A program made the translations under genes and the position numbers. DNA of 64,000 nt from UBA5078 sp033721235 (lineage in GTDB: Bacteria > Pseudomonadota > Gammaproteobacteria > Pseudomonadales > Pseudohongiellaceae), in assembly GCA_033721235.1 (NCBI GenBank), contig JAWWAY010000001.1, forward strand, positions 420,065 through 484,064, in the 5' to 3' direction. Shown piece by piece: positions 26,426 to 35,600 of the stretch (position 1 is its first letter; every line of letters starts with the position of its first letter). The notes below the pieces were generated by a model that worked only from the letters and a program-made list of their open reading frames with translations, made no database searches and was not told where the DNA came from.

Positions 26426-26513
26426 TGGCGGTGAGGGAGGGATTCGAACCCTCGGTACGTTTCCGTACACACACTTTCCAGGCGTGCTCCTTCGACCACT
26501 CGGACACCTCACC
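26426..26513 (-). tRNA. tRNA-Ser (GGA)
   Basis: This 88-nt class II tRNA has an encoded CCA. The acceptor GGTGAGG pairs with CCTCACC. The anticodon loop is CTGGAAA (anticodon GGA). A long variable arm, TGTACGGAAACGTAC, and the T arm GGTTCGAATCC are present. It is transcribed on the minus strand, upstream of the 4.5S RNA. Confidence 0.97.
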
Positions 26514-26621
26514 AAATTCTGCCTAAAGGACAGGACACATCGCCTCAAGAGCGCGGCCACAGCCGTTTAGAAGGCGCGCACTTTATAACACAGAAGAATT
26601 AATTACAAGCGCTAGGGCTCG

Positions 26622-27434
26622 CTATTGACGGGCAAGGCGAGGTGCGGGGAACTCAATTTGCGCGAGCGTGTTTCCTCTGACAGGGTTGATTTCTATACCG
26701 CCTCGTCGCAGAAAATTGATGGCCACCATCAATTGCTGTGGCGCACAGTGCTTTTGAATATCCATGTAGATCTGCTCTGCGCAATCTTCATGAAAGCCCT
26801 CGTGCTGCCTGAATGAAACCAAGTAGCGCAGCAGAGAATCATGGGCGATTGCAGCGCCCTGATAGCTAATCTGTATACTCCCCCAGTCAGGCTGCTGAGT
26901 TACCGGACAGTTCGATCTAAACAAGTGGCTATAAACGCTCTCCTCCACCTGCCGGCTCTGATCGACTTTGAGTAATGCCGGCTTTGGCAAATAGTCCTCT
27001 ATCACGACATCAAGCTGGTCAAGGCAGCTACCCGTAGGTTTGCTCAATTGTAGGGCGTCTCCTGAGTCCAGATAGTCCAGCTGCACTAGCACTCGTGATT
27101 GCGTAATAGCGCTTAGCTCTTGCGCTATAAGTTGTTGCGCGTCTGCAATATCGATAATGCGATGCTGATTCAAGGAATTGAGATAAAGCTTTAATGATTT
27201 AGACTCCACCATATTAGGAGAGTCGGCCGGCACTATAAGTTCTCCTGTGGCTTGTACCGGTTTGCCGCTCGGCGTTAACCAAGATAATTCGTAACAGCGC
27301 CACACATCATAGCCGCGAAACGGCAATGTATCCCCTATTCCCTGTTTCTTTCTGTTTTCGCTGCGTGCGATCGGAAACAGTAAACTTGGATCATACTGCT
27401 GAGGATACTGGGTCTCTTGTCCTAAGGGATTCAT
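26622..27434 (-). CDS. queF: NADPH-dependent 7-cyano-7-deazaguanine reductase
   Basis: QueF reduces preQ0 to preQ1 in queuosine biosynthesis. This is the long (270-residue, YqcD-like) form with two tunnelling-fold halves. ESKSLKLYLNSLNQ is the substrate-binding motif. The catalytic Cys lies in FRSNCPVTQQPDWGSIQISY, and FHEDCAEQIYMDI holds the conserved His-Glu. It is 4 bp downstream of the ABC permease on the same strand. The other queuosine genes are not in the window. Confidence 0.96.
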   Translation of the reverse strand: MNPLGQETQYPQQYDPSLLFPIARSENRKKQGIGDTLPFRGYDVWRCYELSWLTPSGKPVQATGELIVPADSPNMVESKSLKLYLNSLNQHRIIDIADAQQLIAQELSAITQSRVLVQLDYLDSGDALQLSKPTGSCLDQLDVVIEDYLPKPALLKVDQSRQVEESVYSHLFRSNCPVTQQPDWGSIQISYQGAAIAHDSLLRYLVSFRQHEGFHEDCAEQIYMDIQKHCAPQQLMVAINFLRRGGIEINPVRGNTLAQIEFPAPRLARQ

Positions 27435-27438
27435 AGTG

Positions 27439-28227
27439 CTAGTGCCTTAATCCAGTTCCGCGATGTAATAACACGATGCATATGGTATACAAAGCGACCA
27501 CGAAGGCAGTCAACATACCCAGTGATAACCAAATATTCACATCCGATGTACCCAAAATACCGTAGCGGAAAGTGTTGACCATATAGAAGATCGGGTTAAG
27601 CGAAGAAACTAGCTGCCCCGCTTCGGGCAATAGATCGATAGAATAGAAAACACCGCCCAGATAAATGAGCGGGGTTAAAACGAAAGTGGGAATAATAGAA
27701 ATATCATCGAAGCTATTTGCATAAAGCGCATTGAGAAACCCGGCCAGAGAAAACACCATAGAGGTCATCAGCACCACCAAGATAGTAATCGGTAGATTAT
27801 TAATGCTTAGGTCTGTGAAGACAAAGGACATCAATGTCACGATGACGCCCACCGCTAAGCCCCTAGCCATACCACCGGCGACAAACCCGCCCAGCATGAT
27901 GTAGTTTGGCACTGGCGAAACCAGTAGCTCCTCGATACTGCGTTGGAACTTCTGACTAAAAAAAGAGGACACAACATTTGCGTAGGAGTTTTGTATGACT
28001 GCCATCATTATGAGGCCAGGCACAATGAAATCCATATAATCGAAACCACCCATTTCTCCGATTCTGCGGCCGATCAAATTACCAAAGATAAGAAAATACA
28101 GGCCAATTGTGATCGCTGGAGGAACGAGTGTTTGCACCCATATGCGCGCGAAGCGCCTAACCTCTTTAATAACAATGGTTTCAAACGCAATAAACTTGTG
28201 ACCATTCATCATAATTCTTGCCATCAA
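27439..28227 (-). CDS. ABC-2 type transporter permease (YadH-like)
   Basis: This is the inner-membrane permease of an ABC exporter. Its roughly 260 residues contain about six transmembrane helices, with ABC-2 signatures LVPPAITIGLYFLIFGNLIG, FIVPGLIMMAVIQNSYANV and the SPVPNYIMLGGFVAGG loop. It is the close partner of the ATPase gene 12 bp upstream, as in E. coli yadGH. The substrate is unknown. The first codon at 28227 is TTG; ATG 28224 or the Met just before NGHKF (28209) are plausible starts, and none has a strong Shine-Dalgarno sequence. Confidence 0.9.
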   Translation of the reverse strand: MMARIMMNGHKFIAFETIVIKEVRRFARIWVQTLVPPAITIGLYFLIFGNLIGRRIGEMGGFDYMDFIVPGLIMMAVIQNSYANVVSSFFSQKFQRSIEELLVSPVPNYIMLGGFVAGGMARGLAVGVIVTLMSFVFTDLSINNLPITILVVLMTSMVFSLAGFLNALYANSFDDISIIPTFVLTPLIYLGGVFYSIDLLPEAGQLVSSLNPIFYMVNTFRYGILGTSDVNIWLSLGMLTAFVVALYTICIVLLHRGTGLRH

Positions 28228-28239
28228 TAAATTAAAAAC

Positions 28240-29160
28240 TTAAGCGTTTTTTACGCGTGAAAGAAAGAGCTGCTCTAGGCGGTTGGACTTATTCCGCATG
28301 CCGCCTATTTGTATGCCACCTGCATCAAGCTTTGCAAATACATTGTTTAACTCTTCGTCCTTACTAATCTCGATCTCAAACGTGTGTGAATCAAGCATAG
28401 CAACCTTCTCCAGCCCCGTTGCTTTCAGCTGCTCCTCGCTCACCTCTCCTCGCGCATCGAAGATGAGTGTTTGCGAATCCAACTTACTTAACAAGGCCTT
28501 CATACTGGTGTTCTCGATAATTTTGCCAGAGTCGATAATGGCAATATTGCGACACAAATGCTCAGCTTCCTCTAGGTAATGCGTAGTGAGAATAATAGTG
28601 GTTCCACTGTCATTAATTTCCTGAAGAAAATCCCACATGGAGCGGCGCAGCTCGATATCAACGCCTGCCGTGGGTTCATCGAGTATTAGCAATCTAGGCT
28701 CATGCACCAATGCGCGAGCAATCATGAGTCGCCTCTTCATCCCACCGGATAACATACGCGCCCTGTTGTCGCGCTTGTCCCATAGACCTAGTTTGCGCAG
28801 ATACTTTTCAGTTCTCTCCTTCGCCAGGGCTCTAGGCAGTCCATAGTAGCCTGCTTGGGTCATGACAATATCGCCTACCTTTTCGAAATGGCTAAAATTA
28901 ACTTCTTGAGGAACAACACCAAAGTCGAGCTTGGTTTCATACACATGAGTAGCAACGTCTTTGCCAAATACGCTAACGCTGCCAGCGCTTTGTCGAACCA
29001 ATGTGGAGATAATGCCAATCATGGTCGATTTACCGGCACCATTTGGCCCCAAGAGTGCGAAAAAATCTTTCTCTTGCACATCGAGGTTGATGCCTTTTAG
29101 GGCTTGATGCCCGTTTGCATAGGTCTTTTCAAGGTCTTTAATCGAAATCGCAACTGTCAT
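28240..29160 (-). CDS. ABC transporter ATP-binding protein (YadG-like)
   Basis: This is the ATPase of the exporter. It has Walker A GPNGAGKS, Q-loop VPQEVNFSHF, signature LSGGMKRRLMIARALVHEPRLLILDEPTAGVDIELRRSMW and switch HYLEEAEHLC. The C-terminal region (SNRLEQLFLSRV) matches YadG. I chose ATG 29160 (MTVAISIKDLEKTY), which aligns with the family start, over an in-frame GTG nine codons upstream. It forms an operon with the permease and queF. Confidence 0.93.
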   Translation of the reverse strand: MTVAISIKDLEKTYANGHQALKGINLDVQEKDFFALLGPNGAGKSTMIGIISTLVRQSAGSVSVFGKDVATHVYETKLDFGVVPQEVNFSHFEKVGDIVMTQAGYYGLPRALAKERTEKYLRKLGLWDKRDNRARMLSGGMKRRLMIARALVHEPRLLILDEPTAGVDIELRRSMWDFLQEINDSGTTIILTTHYLEEAEHLCRNIAIIDSGKIIENTSMKALLSKLDSQTLIFDARGEVSEEQLKATGLEKVAMLDSHTFEIEISKDEELNNVFAKLDAGGIQIGGMRNKSNRLEQLFLSRVKNA

Positions 29161-29293
29161 AAGTAGAGGCTTCTTAGAGTTCAACACACTGCATCAATGA
29201 AGGATGAGATTTTAGGCGTCTCGCCGTGGCAGCGGATGATAGCAAAAAAAGTACAATTTGAGGGGATTACAAACGAATAAGCGGGAAGCAGGC

Positions 29294-29324
29294 AAAAAAA
29301 AAGCCTGACCATAAGATCAGGCTT
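29294..29324 (-). terminator. Intrinsic terminator of tRNA-Glu
   Basis: AAGCCTGA and TCAGGCTT form an 8-bp stem with an 8-nt loop. On the minus strand the stem is followed by nine T, 9 nt after the tRNA 3' end. Confidence 0.88.
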
Positions 29325-29333
29325 TTTCTTGTT

Positions 29334-29409
<76 letters not shown>

Positions 29410-29732
29410 TAGAGATTTGCTTCTGCCTTTATGCAGAAGGCGGCGCATTTTAGGAAGCCTACTGCTTCTCGTCAAGTGCTAAATTTAAGAAATTTAAAAA
29501 ATCTTTCATTCAGGCTCTCAAAACACAAAATTTCTGCTTTTGAGTAGTCTCGACCAAAAATGCAGGCGCAGGATACACAATATTACAGTTAAAGTCATCG
29601 CTCATAGATAAAATTTCTTGCTAGAATCGCTGCGGAGTGAACGGTGCAAAACATATATTGCTTAGCAGCGAATTTATTGTTGAGATAGGCTGTCTTAATA
29701 CGCTTAATGTTCGTTAATGGAGTTTAGGCCCA
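29410..29732. other. Gap between tRNA-Glu and the anchored orphan gene
   Basis: These 323 bp hold the tRNA-Glu promoter at the left and presumably the promoter of the plus-strand gene at 29733. They are AT-rich, and no additional open frame with a ribosome-binding site was seen. Confidence 0.6.
29447..29475 (-). promoter_or_regulatory. Sigma-70 promoter of tRNA-Glu
   Basis: On the minus strand TTGACG is followed by 17 bp and TAAAAT, then GCGCCGCC, a GC-rich discriminator as expected for stringent control. The leader contains a small hairpin, CTTCTGC/GCAGAAG. Confidence 0.82.
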
Positions 29733-30446
29733 ATGAGTGTGGTGATCAGTGTTGTTGTGGTAGCAGCCGTGCTTGCGGGTATTGTTTATTTTCTTCATAG
29801 CAACCAAGAAAAACAAAAAATTGAGTCTGCCGAGCGCTCAGACCCTCTTCCTCCACTCGAGAAAAACCTCCTTGATAGCGTTGAGCAGGAACATAGCCCC
29901 GATAGTTTCGAACTGACATCACCGACTATTTCTTCGGCTGCGACCAAGCCCTCAAGGAGTAGCAAGAAACAGAGCAACGCCAAACCAGCGCCTGGAAACG
30001 GCTGGCTGGAGCAATGCAAGGAAATGCGAGACAGCAAGCGCTTTGATGAGGCTATCGCTTTATGTGAGCCTCACTACCCCCAGCTCAATGCCTTCAAGCA
30101 AGCTTGCTTGGTGCTTCGAGCCCAGATACGAGATATGCGCAAGGCCCAAGAGGACGAGCAAGCCGTTAGGGCTAAACTAGTAGAGTTGCATCGCCTTGCC
30201 TGCTGCAGCGCCTTCTTTCACGAGAAAGCAGATGAGCTTCCGCCCCCCTTAACAGCCAATAAGCTTAAGGAGCTTGAGGCACAACAATGGCAAGCTATTA
30301 ACACCGATTACGAGAGCATCGGTTACGAGCATATTCCCTTATTAACGGTGACCGACCAAAAACTACTGGGCGAGATCCTAGGGCAGCCCCGCGCACATGA
30401 GCATATGCGTCAATACAATAGTGAGCTCTGGCAAGCTTTGGGCTAG
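29733..30446 (+). CDS. Unrecognised membrane-anchored protein
   Basis: I do not recognise the family. The 237 residues begin with one transmembrane helix (VVISVVVVAAVLAGIVYFLH, residues 3-22). A low-complexity, Ser/Pro/Lys-rich linker spans about 30-90. A compact helical domain, about 92-237, starts WLEQCKEMRDSKRFDEAIALCEPHYPQLNAFKQACLVLRAQIRDM and resembles a single TPR-like hairpin. No signal cleavage site is seen, so the bulk is probably periplasmic or cytoplasmic on a single anchor. It stands alone between gaps of more than 300 bp. Codon use looks like its neighbours. Confidence 0.75.
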   Translation: MSVVISVVVVAAVLAGIVYFLHSNQEKQKIESAERSDPLPPLEKNLLDSVEQEHSPDSFELTSPTISSAATKPSRSSKKQSNAKPAPGNGWLEQCKEMRDSKRFDEAIALCEPHYPQLNAFKQACLVLRAQIRDMRKAQEDEQAVRAKLVELHRLACCSAFFHEKADELPPPLTANKLKELEAQQWQAINTDYESIGYEHIPLLTVTDQKLLGEILGQPRAHEHMRQYNSELWQALG

Positions 30447-30613
30447 CATAGAGCTGGCTCACTGCGCAATAGTCGCGACATTTCTAGCCTTGACCGTTTA
30501 GCAACAGTGTGCCAATCTCCCCCTTTTGTGTGCAGGAAGCAATCTGCATGCCACTTCAACTCCGTAATAATAATAAAATCTATTAAATAACAGGATGTTA
30601 TTAGATGTAAATG

Positions 30614-30683
30614 AAGTATTTCCTAGCTTAATAGGGTCTTATAGCTATACAGAGACAAAAAGCTAAAGGCCTTTGAAATACTT
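30614..30683 (+). repeat. Inverted repeat in a 340-bp AT-rich gap
   Basis: AAGTATTTC (30614-30622) and GAAATACTT (30675-30683) are perfect inverted copies. TAGCTT and AAGCTA pair inside them, and the palindrome TATAGCTATA sits in the loop. The structure lies between 30447 and 30786, upstream of the 80-residue gene. It could be a leader structure or a small RNA. Nothing else recognisable is in that gap. Confidence 0.5.
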
Positions 30684-30786
30684 GATTTAACTCTCAGTAT
30701 TTTGTTTTACCTGCCGATAACATAAGCGGCGGTTTGTAACACGACAAGTCTTACTGTACTTAAAAAGTGGCCGAGGTGGGCCCCGG

Positions 30787-31029
30787 ATGGATACGAAGGA
30801 AAAAAGACAAGCTTCTAGTGACGTTTCAATCGACCCCCAATTGATTGAACAAGGCACTGCCCAATTGGCAGGAGAAATCGAACTGCTTAAGAATTGGATC
30901 GAAGAGATTGAACAAAGCGGTGACGCAAGCCCCGAAGCGCTGGATGCCCTATCAGCCTATAAGGACATGCTCTCCAGCCGCAATGAAATGCTGTCGGCCC
31001 TGCTCCGTCAGTATAATAAGCCAGATTAG
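30787..31029 (+). CDS. Small hypothetical helical protein
   Basis: This 80-residue acidic protein is predicted to be almost entirely alpha-helical (QLIEQGTAQLAGEIELLKNWIEEIEQSGDASPEALDALSAYKDMLSSRNEMLSALLRQ). It has no signal or membrane segment and could form a coiled-coil bundle. I do not recognise it. A GAGGTG sequence about 10 nt upstream supports translation from ATG 30787. It precedes the dUTPase gene by 132 bp on the same strand. Confidence 0.7.
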   Translation: MDTKEKRQASSDVSIDPQLIEQGTAQLAGEIELLKNWIEEIEQSGDASPEALDALSAYKDMLSSRNEMLSALLRQYNKPD

Positions 31030-31161
31030 AGGCCGCCGTTTCCACTCACACCGAGTTGGCTGGCTTAATTTCGCTTCACCCTCCTGGCTATTCACTATAT
31101 TCTTGCCCTTTTATTTGTCACTTTGGCAATTATCCAGATCTTTGAGAAAGAGTTTTAGCTA

Positions 31162-31827
31162 ATGAGCACACTAGTATATGAGCAAGCCAAGACCATGCTT
31201 GAGCTGCAATCTAAAATGAATAGCAAAGTTGCCACAGACTGGGTAGCTCAGCGCTTTCCCTACCTGAGAGCCGTCACTATAGAGGCTGCAGAGGCCATAG
31301 AACATCACGGCTGGAAGTGGTGGAAAAAGCAAGAATGCGATATGCCTCAACTACAAATGGAAATCGTCGATATTTGGCACTTTATTCTGTCCCAACTGCT
31401 GTTAGAACTGGACGATAATGTAGACGCTGCGGCCGATAGCCTTATGAACAGCGTTCAACACTCCGACGACACTCTTAAATTTGATGGCAATACCTATGCT
31501 CTAAATAAGCTGAATTTACTCGAAAAACTCGAGCTTCTTATCGGGGTTTCGGTAGCCAATAGAATAGAAATTGCACTTTTCACGCAGATCATGCTGGATT
31601 GTGACATGAACTGGACTCAGTTATACCAGCAATACGTTAGCAAGAACGTGTTAAATTTCTTCCGCCAAGATCATGGCTACAAAGAAGGGACTTATCGCAA
31701 ATTGTGGAATAGCAAAGAAGACAATGAGCATCTTGTCGAGCTTATGGCCGAGTTAGACCCCAATAATGCAGAATTTGCCAGCGAGCTATACAGCAAACTA
31801 TCTGCCCGCTACCAGCAAACGGCGTAG
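31162..31827 (+). CDS. All-alpha dimeric dUTP diphosphatase
   Basis: This probably hydrolyses dUTP to dUMP and pyrophosphate, keeping uracil out of DNA. The 221 residues match the all-alpha NTP-pyrophosphatase type (dUTPase_2), not the trimeric Dut. EAAEAIEHHGWKWWKKQECDMPQLQMEIVDIWHFILSQ supplies the ExxE...ExxD metal motifs. FRQDHGYKEGTYRKLWNSKEDNEHL is the C-terminal substrate motif. The canonical trimeric dut may or may not exist elsewhere in this genome. It converges with nfuA. Confidence 0.88.
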   Translation: MSTLVYEQAKTMLELQSKMNSKVATDWVAQRFPYLRAVTIEAAEAIEHHGWKWWKKQECDMPQLQMEIVDIWHFILSQLLLELDDNVDAAADSLMNSVQHSDDTLKFDGNTYALNKLNLLEKLELLIGVSVANRIEIALFTQIMLDCDMNWTQLYQQYVSKNVLNFFRQDHGYKEGTYRKLWNSKEDNEHLVELMAELDPNNAEFASELYSKLSARYQQTA

Positions 31828-31839
31828 GCACCAGTCTCA

Positions 31840-31868
31840 AGACCTCCCAGCAAACGTGCTAGGAGGCC
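31840..31868. terminator. Hairpin between dUTPase and nfuA
   Basis: AGACCTCCCAGCA pairs with TGCTAGGAGGCCT through an AACG loop with two C-A mismatches. It sits between convergent genes and could serve both strands. There is no long T tract. Confidence 0.55.
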
Positions 31869-31877
31869 TTTACGAAA

Positions 31878-32459
31878 TTACTTAAAGTAGGCGTTCTCTC
31901 TTTGGGAGTGATCCGTGATATCACGCACTTCGGTAAGTTCAGGGACTTGCTCTAGCAGCGTCTTCTCAACGCCCTCTTTTAGAGTTAAGTCCACCATGCC
32001 ACAGCCTTGGCAACCACCCCCGAATTTAAGGACGGCGACAGAGTCTTCGAAGACCTCTTCCAATGTGACCACACCGCCATGGGCCGCTAATGAAGGGTTC
32101 ACTTCATTGTAGAGCACATAATTAATACGATCCTGTATCGAGCTATCCGCCGTAATTTGAGGCAAACGAGAGTTGGGCGCCTTAATCGTTAGTTGGCCGC
32201 CCATTGTATCTTTGGAGAAGTCCACCACTGCATCCTTTAAAAAAGGAATGCTAGCCGCCTCCAAGTAGGCTTTAAAAGTATCGTACTCGCGCAACACATC
32301 ATCCTCTTGCGACTCCCCTGGGCGGCAAAAAGAGATACAAGTCTCCGCTTTAGGCGTGCCTGCATCGAGTATAAAGATGCGCACGGCAATGCCTTCACAG
32401 TTTTGCTTGGCCAGAAGTTCAGTAAGATACTCCTGAGCCGGTTCAGTAATCGTAATCAT
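31878..32459 (-). CDS. nfuA: Fe-S biogenesis protein NfuA
   Basis: This carries and delivers [4Fe-4S] clusters to target enzymes. The N-terminal half is a degenerate A-type domain (MITITEPAQEYLTELLAKQ...). The C-terminal Nfu domain has the cluster-binding CxxC at C150 and C153 (GGGCQGCGM). The length of 193 residues is typical. It stands as a single gene convergent with the dUTPase gene, and metH starts divergently 236 bp away. Confidence 0.96.
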   Translation of the reverse strand: MITITEPAQEYLTELLAKQNCEGIAVRIFILDAGTPKAETCISFCRPGESQEDDVLREYDTFKAYLEAASIPFLKDAVVDFSKDTMGGQLTIKAPNSRLPQITADSSIQDRINYVLYNEVNPSLAAHGGVVTLEEVFEDSVAVLKFGGGCQGCGMVDLTLKEGVEKTLLEQVPELTEVRDITDHSQRENAYFK

Positions 32460-32695
32460 AAATTTCTCAATAACACACTAAACAATTCATGCGCGGAGTT
32501 TACGCTAAGTTGCGCCCAAGATAAATACTCGACTATTTTACTCAGTTATTTACTTTTCTCCACCGAAGTGAAGAAAAATCATACTTAAGGTGAGGAAAAC
32601 ACAAATGCCCGAATCGCTGAACTCTGCTAGAATACGCCACACTTTCGAGCACCATCAGTTATTTACGCCGCACTAAACCTTGAGACACGTTTTCT

Positions 32696-35600
32696 ATGAC
32701 TAATCACGAAAAAGGCCGCCGCGCCTTACAACAAGCCCTTCTTGAGCGAATTTTGGTATTAGACGGTGGTATGGGCACCCTGATACAGAGCCATAAATTC
32801 CAAGAGGCTGATTTTCGTGGCGAGCGATTCGCAGACAGTCCAGTCGATCTAGGCGGTAATAATGACCTGCTGACAATTACCCAGAGCGAAGCCATCAAGA
32901 AGATTCATAAAGAATATCTGCTGGCCGGTGCCGATATTATTGAGACAAATACGTTTAACTCCACCGCCATATCTCAATCCGATTACAGCTTGGAGGCCCT
33001 AGCGTATGAACTCAACTATGAAGGCGCCAGAATTGCCCGTGAGGCCTGCGACGAAGTAACAGCGCAAACCCCCGATAAGCCTCGCTTTGTCGCCGGTGTG
33101 CTCGGCCCAACCAGTCGCACGGCATCGATCTCACCTGATGTAAATGACCCGGCCTTTCGCAATGTGAACTTTCAAGAGCTAGTCGACAATTACTGCGTGG
33201 CGGTAAAGGGTCTCGTGGAAGGCGGTGCCGATTTACTGCTGATCGAGACGGTATTCGACACGCTTAATGCCAAAGCCGCGATCTTCGCTACCCAAAACAC
33301 TCTGGCCGAGATGGGTAAAGACATCCCTATTATGATATCTGGCACCATTACCGATGCCAGCGGCAGAACCCTATCTGGACAGACGGTAGAGGCCTTCTGG
33401 AATTCAGTCGCCCACGCTAAGCCAATTTCCATTGGTTTTAACTGCGCGCTTGGTGCCACACAGTTACGACCTCATATTGAGGAAATATCCCGCATCGCCA
33501 ATACGGGCGTTTCTGCTCACCCAAATGCAGGCCTGCCCAACGAGTTTGGGGAATACGATCAAAGCGCCCAAGAAATGGCGTCTATTATTGAAGAATTCGC
33601 CAGCAGTGGTTTTCTTAACATTGTGGGTGGCTGCTGCGGCACAACTCCGGCCCATATTAAGGCCATCGCTGATGCGGTAGCTAAGTACCCTCCCCGTGTT
33701 ATTCCTGAGATCAGCCCTGCTTGTCGCCTCAGTGGCTTGGAAGCCTTTAATATCGACTCCAAGTCCCTATTCGTCAATGTGGGTGAACGCACCAATATCA
33801 CAGGCTCAAAACGTTTCGCCAGGCTCATTCGGGAAGAGAACTACGCAGAAGCATTAGATGTGGCACTTCAGCAGGTCGAGGCTGGCGCACAGATTATCGA
33901 TATCAATATGGACGAAGGCATGCTGGACTCAGAAGCCGCTATGTCGGTGTTCCTGCGCCTAATAGCTTCAGAGCCCGATATCAGCCGCGTCCCTATCATG
34001 ATCGATTCCTCCAAATGGGAAATCATTGAAACAGGCTTGCGCTGCATACAGGGCAAAGGCGTTGTTAACTCTATCAGCCTGAAAGAAGGCGAAGCCGAGT
34101 TTATCGAAAGAGCCAAGCTGTGTATGTCATATGGCGCGGCTATTGTAGTAATGGCATTTGATGAAACAGGTCAAGCAGATACGCTAGAGAAGAAGTGCCA
34201 AATTTGTAAACGCAGCTACGACATCCTAGTTGATGTAGTGGGCTTCCCACCACAAGATATTATCTTTGACCCCAATATCTTTGCAGTGGCAACCGGCATC
34301 GAAGAACATAATAACTACGCGGTAGATTTCATCCGCAGCTGTGAGTACATCAAGCGGGAACTGCCACATGCTCTCATTTCGGGTGGCGTCAGTAATGTAT
34401 CGTTCTCCTTCCGAGGCAATGATACTGTCCGCGAAGCGATCCACTCCGTATTCCTTTACTATGCCATCAAAGCTGGCTTGACCATGGGTATCGTCAATGC
34501 CGGTCAATTAACCGTTTACGATGATATTCCCGCCCCATTAAAAGAAGCAGTGGAGGACGTTGTTCTCAATAGACGTGATGACAGCACAGATCGCCTGATG
34601 GAAGTCGCTGCTCAGTTTAGCGGTAGCAGTGCTAAAGAGAACACGGAAGACTTAAGCTGGAGGGAGTGGGATTTAGGCAAACGCATCACGCACGCCTTAG
34701 TAAAAGGCATTACTCGCTATATTGAAGAGGATACCGAGGCAGCAAGGCTAGAGAAAGACGAGCCTATCGAAGTAATCGAAGGCCCGCTCATGGACGGCAT
34801 GAATGTCGTGGGCGACCTCTTTGGCAGTGGAAAGATGTTTCTGCCTCAGGTAGTCAAAAGCGCTCGAGTCATGAAGCAAGCAGTTGCCTACCTACTGCCC
34901 TATATCGAAGAGGCCAAAAAAGGTAAGGAAGTAAAAGCGAAAGGCAAAATCCTACTGGCCACAGTAAAAGGTGATGTGCACGATATTGGTAAGAATATTG
35001 TGGGCGTGGTTCTGGGTTGTAATAATTATGACATCGTAGACTTGGGCGTCATGGTGCCTTGCGAGAAAATTTTGCAGACCGCCATCGATGAGAAAGTCGA
35101 TATTATTGGGCTTAGCGGGCTCATTACTCCCTCATTAGACGAGATGGTTCATGTCGCCAAGGAGATGCAGCGTCTGGACTTTCAGGTGCCTCTGCTGATC
35201 GGCGGCGCGACAACATCTAAAGCCCATACCGCGGTTAAAATAGAGCAAAACTATAAGAACAACGCGACCGTATACGTGCCCGATGCCTCGCGCAGTGTTA
35301 CGGTAGTGAGCAGTTTGCTAAGCGATGACAGCGCAGAGAGTTTCAAGGCTACTATAAAAGAGGAATATGAAACGGTAAGAAACCGCAATGCAAAACGGGA
35401 TCACCGTAAGAACATCATTAGCTTTGAGCAGGCCAATCAAAACGCCTTCAAACCTGACTGGAGCAAATATATCCCAGTAGCCCCTGCTTTCTTGGGAACT
35501 AAAGTTTTTGAAGACTATGACTTAAACGAATTAGTGCCCTATATCGACTGGACCCCCTTCTTTATCACTTGGAGTTTATCCGGAAAATACCCAGCGATAC

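Noticed and set aside
32460..32695. Cobalamin or SAM riboswitch upstream of metH
   Set aside because: I looked for B12-box and SAM-aptamer motifs in the 236-bp gap and saw none.
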